Below the pieces are notes generated by a model. That model searched no databases. It was not told the origin of the DNA and saw only the letters and a list, made by a program, of their open reading frames with translations. Both the position numbers and the translations under genes were made by a program. Below are positions 1 to 6,385 of a stretch of 14,009 bases of DNA, piece by piece; the first letter of the stretch is position 1; every line of letters starts with the position of its first letter. This DNA comes from an uncultured Oscillospiraceae bacterium (GTDB lineage: Bacteria; Bacillota; Clostridia; Oscillospirales; Oscillospiraceae), in contig CAKUPH010000055.1 in NCBI GenBank assembly GCA_934675115.1, positions 1-14,009 on the forward strand, written 5' to 3'.

Positions 1-153
1 TCAATCCGCCCTTCGGGAAATTCTCCGCTTCGCTCCGAATTTTACGCCGCACCTGCGGCGCACATGAGCGGAGCACCTTCTATCGAAAGTCTGGTGGTTT
101 TATCATGAAACAGAAATTTACCGTTACCGGTATGACCTGCTCGGCGTGCTCCG
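1..153 (+). repeat. Direct repeat copy A: copA leader and first codons
   Basis: This stretch recurs at 214-366 with a constant offset of 213 bases and only five mismatches that I can find (positions 78, 80, 131, 140 and 146). It holds about 104 bases of untranslated leader followed by the first 16 codons of a CopA-like protein. The leader contains a small perfect hairpin, CGCCGC-ACCT-GCGGCG (45-60), nested in a weaker pairing of CTCCGCT (23-29) with AGCGGAG (67-73). The left limit is unknown because the window starts inside the repeat. Confidence 0.93.
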
Positions 154-173
154 TCTCCCCACAAAATTCCTGA
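105..173 (+). pseudogene. Truncated copA start (22-codon remnant)
   Basis: An ATG at 105 begins MKQKFTVTG-MTCSAC, identical to the first residues of the intact copper ATPase at 318, including both cysteines of the metal-binding MxCxxC motif. After codon 16 the similarity ends; six unrelated residues follow (VSPQNS) and a TGA stop at 171-173. The leader upstream, with its GGTGG ribosome-site candidate, is kept as well, so the short peptide could still be translated. All three base differences from the intact copy within the coding part are synonymous third-position changes (GGT/GGC, TGC/TGT, GCG/GCC). I read it as a gene remnant left by recombination; a functional Cys-containing leader peptide is a less likely alternative. 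Confidence 0.75.
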
Positions 174-183
174 TTTTGCGGGG
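157..183 (+). other. Hairpin between the two repeat copies
   Basis: CCCCACAAAAT (157-167) and ATTTTGCGGGG (173-183) form an 11-bp stem with one wobble position around the 5-base loop TCCTG. The stop codon of the 22-codon remnant overlaps the loop. No uninterrupted T-run follows directly (TTTTT comes about ten bases later), so it is a poor intrinsic terminator. It lies exactly in the segment not shared by the two repeat copies. Confidence 0.6.
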
Positions 184-213
184 ACCCCGTTATTTTTGAC
201 CCCTTGGGCGAAA

Positions 214-366
214 TCAATCCGCCCTTCGGGAAATTCTCCGCTTCGCTCCGAATTTTACGCCGCACCTGCGGCGCACATGAGCGGAGCACCGTTTATCGAA
301 AGTCTGGTGGTTTTATCATGAAACAGAAATTTACCGTTACCGGCATGACCTGTTCGGCCTGCTCCG
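214..366 (+). repeat. Direct repeat copy B: leader and start of intact copA
   Basis: Second copy of the repeat at 1-153. Here the same leader, including the CGCCGC/GCGGCG hairpin at 258-273, runs into the complete copper ATPase gene starting at 318. Similarity ends at 366, where copy A departs from the ATPase reading frame. I see no clear sigma-A promoter within it, and no recognisable CsoR or CopY operator. Confidence 0.93.
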
Positions 367-2870
367 CTCATGTGGACAAGGCCGTGCGGAAGCTGCCGGG
401 CGTGCAGGACGTGAACGTGAACCTGCTGGGCGGCTCCATGACAGTGGACGGCGACGATTCCGTCACGCCGGAGGCCGTCATCGCCGCGGTGGAGAAGGCG
501 GGCTACGGCGCATCCCTGCCCGCCGCGCCGGGGCAGAACGCCGCCCCCGTCCCCGCTCCCAACACCATGGAGGATGAGCTGAAGAGCATGAAGACCCGGC
601 TCATCGCCTCCTTCATCTTCCTCATTCCCCTGTTCTACCTGTCCATGGGCCACATGATGGGCTGGCCCATCCCTCACTTCTTCCATGGCATGGAAAATGC
701 CATGACCTACGCCCTCACCCTGTTCCTGCTCACCGTGCCCATCATGGTCATCAACCAGAAATACTACCGGGTGGGCTTTAAGACGCTGTTCCACCTCTCC
801 CCCAACATGGACTCCCTCATTGCCGTAGGCTCCGCCGCCGCCGTGATCTACGGTGTCGCCGCCCTGTACCGCATCGGCTGGGGTCTGGGCCACATGGATA
901 TGGCCGTGGTGGAAAAGTATTCCATGGACCTCTATTTTGAGTCTGCCGGCATGATCCTCACCCTCATCACCCTGGGCAAATATCTGGAGACCCGCTCCAA
1001 GGGCAAGACCGGACAGGCCATTGCCCGGCTCATCGACCTCGCCCCAAAAACGGCCACCGTCCTCCGGGACGGCAAAGAGGTCGAAGTGCCGGTGGAGCAG
1101 GTCCAGCTGGGCGACCTGCTGCTGGTCCGGCCCGGCGGCTCCATTCCCGTGGACGGCGTGGTCACCGATGGCGCATCCTCCGTGGACGAATCCGCCCTCA
1201 CCGGCGAGTCCATCCCCGTGGACAAGGAGCCGGGAGATACCGTCATCTCCGCCTCTATCAACAAATCCGGCGCCCTCACAATCCGGGCCACCCGGGTGGG
1301 TCAGGACACCACTCTCGCCCAGATGATCCGTCTGGTGGACGAGGCCGCCTCCTCCAAGGCCCCCATCGCAAAGCTGGCCGACCGGGTGGCCGGTGTGTTC
1401 GTCCCCGTGGTCATGGGCATCGCCCTCGTCACCGCCGTGGTCTGGTTCATCGCCACCCACTCGGTGGAGATGGCCCTCACCTCCGGCGTGGCGGTGCTGG
1501 TCATCTCCTGCCCCTGCGCGCTGGGCCTTGCCACCCCTGTGGCCATCATGGTGGGCACCGGCAAGGGCGCGGAGCACGGCATTCTGGTGAAATCCGCCGA
1601 GGGTCTGGAGACCCTGCGCTCCGTCACCACCGTGGTGCTGGACAAGACCGGCACCATCACCGAGGGCAAGCCCCGGGTCACCGACCTCTACCCCCTCGGC
1701 TCCACCACCGCGGAGGAGCTGCTCTGCGTGGCCGCCAGTCTGGAAAAGCCCTCTGAGCACCCCCTCGCCGCCGCCGTGGTGGACGAGGCGGAGCGCCGCC
1801 ATATCCCGCTGTGTGCCGTCACCGGCTTCGAGGCTGTCCACGGCAAGGGCGTCCGGGGCGAGGTGCAGGGCGCACGGTATATCGCGGGCAACGCCGCCAT
1901 GCTGGCCGACGCGGGCATTTCGCTGGGGCAGGACCAGATGATCGCCGACCAGCTGGCCCAACAGGGCAAGACCCCGCTGTTCTTCGTGGAGAACGGGAAG
2001 CCCATCGGCATCATCGCCGTGGCCGACACGGTGAAGGACAGCAGCCGGACGGCCATCGACGGCTTCCGGAAGCTGGGGCTGAAGGTGGTCATGCTCACTG
2101 GCGACAACCGCCGCACCGCCGAGGCCATCGGCAAGGAGCTGGGGCTGACGCAGGTCATCTCCGAGGTTCTGCCCACCGATAAGGAGCGGCAGGTGGCCGC
2201 CCTTCAGGCACAGGGCGAGAAGGTCGCCATGGTGGGCGACGGCATCAACGACGCCCCCGCCCTCGTCCGGGCGGACGTGGGCCTTGCCATCGGCGCGGGC
2301 ACCGACGTAGCCATCGAGTCCGCCGACATCGTCCTGATGAAGAGCGACCTTGTGGACGCCGTCACCGCCGTGGAGCTGTCCCGGGCAACCATCCGCAACG
2401 TCAAGCAGAACCTGTTCTGGGCGTTCTTCTACAACATCATCTGCATCCCGCTGGCCGCCGGCGTGTTCTATCCCATTTTCCACCTCCAGCTCTCCCCCAT
2501 GTTCGCCGCTGCGGCCATGAGCCTGTCCTCCGTGTGCGTGGTGACCAACGCCCTGCGCCTGCGGTTCTTCAAGCCCAGCATTCAGGAGGCGGCCCCCGCC
2601 GCCAAGTCCGGACCCGTCAACCCTGAGAACGGCTCCGCCGTTCCGGAACTGAAAGGAGATACAAAACCCATGGAAAAGAAAGTTACGATCGAAGGCATGA
2701 TGTGCCAGCACTGCGTGGCCCACGTGACCAAGGCCCTCAACGCCCTGCCCGGCGTCACCGCCGTGGTGGATCTGGACTCCAAGTCCGCCGTCGTCACCGG
2801 CGACGTGTCTGACGACGCTATCCGCGCCGCCGTGGAGGAGGCCGGGTACGAGGTCACCGGCATCCGGTAA
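318..2870 (+). CDS. copA: Copper-exporting P1B-type ATPase with C-terminal CopZ domain
   Basis: The 850-residue product pumps Cu(I) out of the cytoplasm using ATP. Visible in order: N-terminal heavy-metal-associated domain with GMTCSAC (Cys12, Cys15); membrane helices; actuator loop TGES (295-298); the CPC transport motif (398-400) in a helix; phosphorylation site DKTGT with Asp442; the SEHP motif (His481) of the nucleotide domain; TGDN (594-597); GDGIND (640-645); and the Cu(I)-specific late-helix residues YN (705-706) and MSLSS...N (734-744). A second metal-binding domain with GMMCQHC (Cys796, Cys799) closes the protein. Start: ATG 318 matches the typical CopA N-terminus; the open frame extends upstream to a TTG at 204 but only through the repeat leader. 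The ribosome site is weak (GGTGG at 306-310). A C-terminal metal-binding domain is unusual for CopA and looks like a fused chaperone. The terminator at 2908 ends the unit. Confidence 0.96.
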   Translation: MKQKFTVTGMTCSACSAHVDKAVRKLPGVQDVNVNLLGGSMTVDGDDSVTPEAVIAAVEKAGYGASLPAAPGQNAAPVPAPNTMEDELKSMKTRLIASFIFLIPLFYLSMGHMMGWPIPHFFHGMENAMTYALTLFLLTVPIMVINQKYYRVGFKTLFHLSPNMDSLIAVGSAAAVIYGVAALYRIGWGLGHMDMAVVEKYSMDLYFESAGMILTLITLGKYLETRSKGKTGQAIARLIDLAPKTATVLRDGKEVEVPVEQVQLGDLLLVRPGGSIPVDGVVTDGASSVDESALTGESIPVDKEPGDTVISASINKSGALTIRATRVGQDTTLAQMIRLVDEAASSKAPIAKLADRVAGVFVPVVMGIALVTAVVWFIATHSVEMALTSGVAVLVISCPCALGLATPVAIMVGTGKGAEHGILVKSAEGLETLRSVTTVVLDKTGTITEGKPRVTDLYPLGSTTAEELLCVAASLEKPSEHPLAAAVVDEAERRHIPLCAVTGFEAVHGKGVRGEVQGARYIAGNAAMLADAGISLGQDQMIADQLAQQGKTPLFFVENGKPIGIIAVADTVKDSSRTAIDGFRKLGLKVVMLTGDNRRTAEAIGKELGLTQVISEVLPTDKERQVAALQAQGEKVAMVGDGINDAPALVRADVGLAIGAGTDVAIESADIVLMKSDLVDAVTAVELSRATIRNVKQNLFWAFFYNIICIPLAAGVFYPIFHLQLSPMFAAAAMSLSSVCVVTNALRLRFFKPSIQEAAPAAKSGPVNPENGSAVPELKGDTKPMEKKVTIEGMMCQHCVAHVTKALNALPGVTAVVDLDSKSAVVTGDVSDDAIRAAVEEAGYEVTGIR
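2652..2672 (+). promoter_or_regulatory. Internal ribosome-binding site and ATG within copA
   Basis: AAAGGAGA (2652-2659) lies 11 bases (counted from AGGAG) before an in-frame ATG at 2670. It is a better Shine-Dalgarno than the one serving copA itself. In the full-length protein this DNA is read as the linker residues LKGDTKP, as expected if a former intergenic gap with its ribosome site became coding. Confidence 0.6.
2670..2870 (+). CDS. copZ: Possible separately initiated copper chaperone (CopZ) nested in copA
   Basis: Starting at the internal ATG, this frame encodes 66 residues that are a complete stand-alone heavy-metal-associated domain: EGMMCQHC with the two copper-binding cysteines (Cys12 and Cys15 of this product), followed by a beta-alpha-beta-beta-alpha-beta pattern ending GYEVTGIR. 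CopZ-type chaperones of about 66-70 residues carry Cu(I) to CopA in the cytoplasm. The same codons also form the tail of the ATPase, since there is no stop codon between them. Whether the cell makes the fused form, the free form or both cannot be read from the sequence. The ribosome site and natural domain boundary argue for at least some free product. Confidence 0.5.
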   Translation: MEKKVTIEGMMCQHCVAHVTKALNALPGVTAVVDLDSKSAVVTGDVSDDAIRAAVEEAGYEVTGIR

Positions 2871-2907
2871 GCCGGAACTACAAAGAGCCTGTTCTATCAG
2901 CATCTGT

Positions 2908-2948
2908 AAAAAACGCCCCCGCTGTCTGAGACAGCGGGGACGTTTTTT
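2908..2948. terminator. Bidirectional intrinsic terminator
   Basis: CGCCCCCGCTGTC and GACAGCGGGGACG form a 13-bp stem with one mismatch around the loop TGA, flanked by AAAAAA on the left and TTTTTT on the right. It can therefore end transcription of copA from the left and of the ABC operon from the right; the ATPase stop codon of that operon is only a few bases away. Confidence 0.9.
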
Positions 2949-2951
2949 CGT

Positions 2952-3680
2952 TTAATCCAGCGCCAGCGACGCGGCCAGCAGCTTTTTCGTATAATCATCC
3001 TGCGGATGGTCGTACACCGTGTCCACGTCGCCCTGCTCCACGATCTCGCCGTGGTACATGACGCACACCCGGTCGCACAGCTGATACACCACCGCCAGAT
3101 CGTGGGAGATGAACAGGTAGGACAGGCCGAATTTCTCCCGCAAATCGGCCAATAATTGCAGGATCTGCGCCTGTAAGGTCACGTCCAGCGCGGACACCGG
3201 CTCGTCCAGCACGATGAGCCTGCTGCCCTGAATGAGGGCGGAGGCGATGGACACCCGCTGCCGCTGCCCGCCGGACAGCTGGGAGGGCCTGCGGTTATAG
3301 TGCTCCTCAGAAAGGCCCACCTGCCCCAGCATCTCGTCCACCCGGCGGCGGCGCTCCGCCTTGTCCCGGATACCCATGGCCCGGAGGGGCTCTTCCAGGA
3401 TCCAGCCCACGGTCTTCGCCGGATTCAGGGAGCTGTACGGATCCTGAAACACCATCTGGGGCCGGGTGGTGTTCAGCTCCACCGTGCCGGCGGTGTCCTT
3501 CACGAAGCCCAGCACCACCTTGGCCAGCGTGGTCTTGCCGGAGCCGGACTCGCCCACGATGCCCAGCGCCTCCCCCTCTCCGAGGGTGAGGGAGACATCC
3601 CGGAGCACCTGACGGCGGCTCTTGCCCTTGCCATACCAGCTGTTCAGGTGGTCGATCTTCAGGATCTGGCCGTCAGCCAT
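2952..3680 (-). CDS. Peptide/nickel ABC transporter ATPase, second subunit (DppF/NikE-type)
   Basis: One of the two nucleotide-binding subunits that energise the importer encoded by the rest of the operon. Present in order: Walker A GESGSGKT (43-50), Q-loop FQDP (Gln79), signature LSGGQRQR (135-142), Walker B LIVLDEP (Asp159, Glu160) and switch His193 in ISHD. The ending [20 protein letters not shown] is typical of the family. At 242 residues it is much shorter than DppF or OppF (about 310-340) and lacks their C-terminal oligopeptide-transporter extension, so its size is closer to NikE. Its ATG overlaps the end of the preceding ATPase gene by 8 bases, and AAAGGGGG lies 8 bases upstream. It is the last gene of the operon, directly before the bidirectional terminator. 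Substrate not determined. Confidence 0.92.
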   Translation of the reverse strand: MADGQILKIDHLNSWYGKGKSRRQVLRDVSLTLGEGEALGIVGESGSGKTTLAKVVLGFVKDTAGTVELNTTRPQMVFQDPYSSLNPAKTVGWILEEPLRAMGIRDKAERRRRVDEMLGQVGLSEEHYNRRPSQLSGGQRQRVSIASALIQGSRLIVLDEPVSALDVTLQAQILQLLADLREKFGLSYLFISHDLAVVYQLCDRVCVMYHGEIVEQGDVDTVYDHPQDDYTKKLLAASLALD

Positions 3681-4482
3681 TGCCGCCGCCCCCTTTCAGC
3701 TTCCGCCGGGTGGGGCGGGAGGCGATGAGCTTTTTCGTATACTCCTGCTGGGGGTGGTAAAATACCTGCTCCACGTCCCCCTGCTCCACAATGCGTCCGT
3801 GCTGCATGACCACCACGCGGCGGCACAGGGCCTTGATCACGCCGAGGTCGTGGGAGATGAACAGGATGGCGGTGCCCTCCTTACGGTTGATCTCCTTGAG
3901 AGTCTCCAGAATCTGGGCCTGAATCGTCACGTCCAGCGCGGTGGTCGGCTCGTCCGCAATGAGCAGCTGGGGCCGCAGCACGATGGCCGACGCGATCATC
4001 ACCCGCTGGCGCATACCGCCGGACAGCTCGTGGGGATAGCTGCGGTACAGCTTCTCCGGGTCGTCCAGCTCCGCCAGCGCCATGGCTTCCAGCGCTTTCT
4101 TTTTCCGTTCCTCTTTGGAGAGCTTCGTGTGGATGCGCAGGGACTCCTCCACCTGCCTGCCGATCTGCATGGTGGGGTTCAGGCTGGTCATGGGCTCCTG
4201 AAAGATGATGGACAGCTCCTCGCCCTGATAGCCCCGGAGCTTTTCCCGGCTCATGGCGAGGAGGTTTTCCCCATCGAACTCCGCCTTGCCGGACACGGTG
4301 ACGGCGGAGCGCTTGATAAGGCCCATGATGGCGTGGGCGGTCATGGACTTGCCGGAGCCGGACTCACCCACGATACCCACGATCTCGCCCCGGTCCATTT
4401 GCAGGCTGAAGTCCTCCACCGCGGTGAAGGGCTGCTCCCGGTCCCGGAACACCACGGACAGGTGCTCGATATTCAGCATCAT
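3673..4482 (-). CDS. Peptide/nickel ABC transporter ATPase, first subunit (DppD/NikD-type)
   Basis: First nucleotide-binding subunit of the importer. It shows Walker A GESGSGKS (39-46), Q-loop FQEP (Gln95), signature LSGGMRQR (153-160), Walker [13 protein letters not shown] (Asp177, Glu178) and switch His211. The signature LSGGMRQRV and the [17 protein letters not shown] stretch are characteristic of DppD/OppD/NikD proteins. It has 269 residues and ends soon after the family's EYTKKLI motif with a short basic, glycine-rich tail, so it lacks the longer C-terminal region of DppD. The start ATG overlaps the stop of the permease gene (ATGA), implying translational coupling; a second ATG follows immediately. 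Together with the neighbouring ATPase it should form an asymmetric heterodimer. Confidence 0.93.
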   Translation of the reverse strand: MMLNIEHLSVVFRDREQPFTAVEDFSLQMDRGEIVGIVGESGSGKSMTAHAIMGLIKRSAVTVSGKAEFDGENLLAMSREKLRGYQGEELSIIFQEPMTSLNPTMQIGRQVEESLRIHTKLSKEERKKKALEAMALAELDDPEKLYRSYPHELSGGMRQRVMIASAIVLRPQLLIADEPTTALDVTIQAQILETLKEINRKEGTAILFISHDLGVIKALCRRVVVMQHGRIVEQGDVEQVFYHPQQEYTKKLIASRPTRRKLKGGGGNG

Positions 4483-5285
4483 ACGATCTCACCCATCCTT
4501 TCCCGGATGCCCTCGCCGATCATGCCCACGCCCAGAATGAGCAGCACCACCGTCAGCCCCGGAAACACCGTGTACCACGGGGCGGTGAACAGGAAACTCT
4601 GGGCCTCGCTGAGCATCCGGCCAAGACTCGCGTCCGGCGGGGTGACGCCGATGCCCAGATAGCTCATGGACGCCTCGGCCAGCACCGCGTTGTTGAAGCC
4701 GATGGTCAGGCCGCTGAGCAGCACCGGCCACGTGTTGGGCAGGATATGGACAAAAATGATCCGCGCGCCGGACACGCCGGCGAGCCGGGCCGCCCGGACA
4801 AAGTCCCGGTCCCGGTACTTGAGAAATTCCCCCCGCACCAGACGGGCAAAGCTGGGGATGAACAGCAGGCCCAGCGCCGCGATGACGTTGTACTTGCCCG
4901 GGCCGATGACGGCGATGACCACCAGCGCCAGCAGGATGCTGGGAAAGGCGGCGATGGCGTCGCACACGCGCATGCACACCGTGTCCAGCAGCCCGCCGTA
5001 GTAGCCGCACAGGGCGCCGATGAGCAGTCCTGCGAAAAATCCGATGGCCACGGTGGCCAGCGCGATGGTGAGGGTGGTCCCCGCCCCGGCCAGCGTCCGG
5101 GAGAAGATGTCCCGGCCCATCTGGTCACAGCCGAAGATGTGGTTCAGGCTGGGTCCGGCATACTTGTTGGCGGAGCTCATGGCCGTGGGGTCATAGGGCG
5201 TCCAGAACATCCCCACCAGAATGAAGGCCACCATGACGGCGGTGATGACGACGCCCACCGTCAGATACCAGTTGTGCTTCTTCAT
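4479..5285 (-). CDS. Peptide/nickel ABC transporter permease (DppC/NikC-type)
   Basis: Inner-membrane permease of 268 residues. It has the N-terminal helix, the periplasm-facing segment ending HIFGCDQMGRDIFSR that is highly conserved in DppC/OppC/NikC proteins, then the five-helix core and the ATPase-docking EAA loop (RAARLAGVSGARIIFVHILPN-like, ending HILPN). The C-terminal half contains EASMSYLGIGVTPPDASLG, another family hallmark. GGAGG lies 7 bases before the ATG at 5285 and overlaps the end of the upstream permease gene, 4 bases away. It pairs with that permease to form the channel. Confidence 0.94.
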   Translation of the reverse strand: MKKHNWYLTVGVVITAVMVAFILVGMFWTPYDPTAMSSANKYAGPSLNHIFGCDQMGRDIFSRTLAGAGTTLTIALATVAIGFFAGLLIGALCGYYGGLLDTVCMRVCDAIAAFPSILLALVVIAVIGPGKYNVIAALGLLFIPSFARLVRGEFLKYRDRDFVRAARLAGVSGARIIFVHILPNTWPVLLSGLTIGFNNAVLAEASMSYLGIGVTPPDASLGRMLSEAQSFLFTAPWYTVFPGLTVVLLILGVGMIGEGIRERMGEIV

Positions 5286-5289
5286 GCCG

Positions 5290-6243
5290 TCACCTCCCCC
5301 GCAGCCGGGGATCCATCACCCGGTAGAGCAGATCGGCGGCGAAGTTGCACAGCACCACCACCGACGCGATGATGACCACCACCGCCTGCACCACCGGGTA
5401 ATCCCGGTTGCCGATGGATGAGATGAGCATCTGCCCCAGACCGGGGATGGCGAACACCTGCTCTACCACGATGGAGCCGGCCACGATGTCCGCCATGGTC
5501 ATGGCGAGGAACGTGACCACCGGGATCATGGCGTTGCGCAGCACGTGCCGCCACAGGGCTGAGGTCATGGTGTTGCCCTTGCTGTACGCCGTGCGGATGT
5601 AATCCGCCCCCATCTCGCTGAGGACGGAGCCCCGGAGCATCTTGACGGTCATGGCCGCCTTGGGCAGGGCCACCGCCATAGCCGGGAAAAAGAGATACCA
5701 GAGGTACTGCCCCACGCCCTGACTGGGCGGGGCGTAGGCTCCGGGAGTAAACCACTTGAGCACCAGCCCGAAGATATAGGTCAGCGCGATGCCCACCAGA
5801 AAGCCCGGGATGGACATGGTGATCTGGTTGAGCACGGTGAGCACCCGGTCGATGACGCCGCCCTGATGCCGGGCGGCCAGAATGCCCAGCGGCAGCGACA
5901 CCGCCACGATGAGCACAAAGGCGATAGCCGCCAGCGTCAGCGTCACGCCGATCCGGGGGGCCAGCAGGTCGGCCACCGGCATTTCGAAGTTGTACGACCG
6001 GCCGAAATCGCCGGTGACGAAGCTGCCCACCCAGTTGAGATACCGCTGCCAGATGGGCAGGTCCAGCCCCAACTGGGCCCGGACGGTGGCGATCTGTTCC
6101 TCGGTGGCGTCCACGCCCACGATGGAGCTGGTGGGGTCGCCGGGGACGATGGAAAAGGCCAGAAACGCCAGCGCCGTCACCAGCACGAGGGTGAGCAGCA
6201 GCAGGCCCAGCCGCTTGAGAATGGTCTTGGCCAACGGGGTCAT
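5290..6243 (-). CDS. Peptide/nickel ABC transporter permease (DppB/NikB-type)
   Basis: Inner-membrane permease of 317 residues. The N-terminal helix followed by FSIVPGDPTSS, the LGLDLPIWQRYLNW segment and GDFGRSY are standard DppB/OppB/NikB features, as are the EAA loop (DYIRTAYSKG...HVLRNAMIPV) and the late VVEQVFAIPGLGQM motif. Length is normal. Start choice is uncertain: the ATG at 6243 lies only one base after AAAGGGGG, whereas the fourth codon, TTG at 6234, sits at about 10 bases; three residues are at stake. The gene follows the binding-protein gene after a 142-base gap that holds a strong hairpin but no convincing promoter or terminator. Confidence 0.93.
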   Translation of the reverse strand: MTPLAKTILKRLGLLLLTLVLVTALAFLAFSIVPGDPTSSIVGVDATEEQIATVRAQLGLDLPIWQRYLNWVGSFVTGDFGRSYNFEMPVADLLAPRIGVTLTLAAIAFVLIVAVSLPLGILAARHQGGVIDRVLTVLNQITMSIPGFLVGIALTYIFGLVLKWFTPGAYAPPSQGVGQYLWYLFFPAMAVALPKAAMTVKMLRGSVLSEMGADYIRTAYSKGNTMTSALWRHVLRNAMIPVVTFLAMTMADIVAGSIVVEQVFAIPGLGQMLISSIGNRDYPVVQAVVVIIASVVVLCNFAADLLYRVMDPRLRGR

Positions 6244-6328
6244 GCCCCCTTTCGATTCCGCCGGGCAAACAGCAGGCCCGGCAGGCTCCGCGCCCGGAAA
6301 ACACAGACGCGGGCGGAAATAACGCGGA

Positions 6329-6359
6329 CCGGGGCCGCCGCCACAGACGGCAGCCCCGG
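6329..6359. other. Strong hairpin between binding-protein and permease genes
   Basis: CCGGGGCCGCCG (6329-6340) pairs with CGGCAGCCCCGG (6348-6359), a 12-bp stem with one mismatch and a 7-base loop. On the minus strand no T-run follows, so it is unlikely to stop transcription fully. Hairpins at this place in binding-protein operons often protect the upstream mRNA and raise the level of the binding protein relative to the permeases; that role is inferred here. Confidence 0.6.
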
Positions 6360-6385
6360 CGTAAGCTCAGGTGTATGGACTGGGA

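Noticed and set aside
157..203. Intrinsic terminator between the repeat copies
   Set aside because: The hairpin at 157-183 is not directly followed by a T-run; the TTTTT lies about ten bases downstream.
204..317. Upstream TTG start extending CopA by 38 residues
   Set aside because: The extension is read from the duplicated leader hairpin region, has no ribosome site, and known CopA proteins begin at the metal-binding domain as from 318.
255..2903. Long open frame on the minus strand opposite copA
   Set aside because: It is rich in His, Gly, Val and Asp with no recognisable domain, as expected from antisense reading of a gene with G/C third positions; the plus-strand frame has every P-type ATPase motif.
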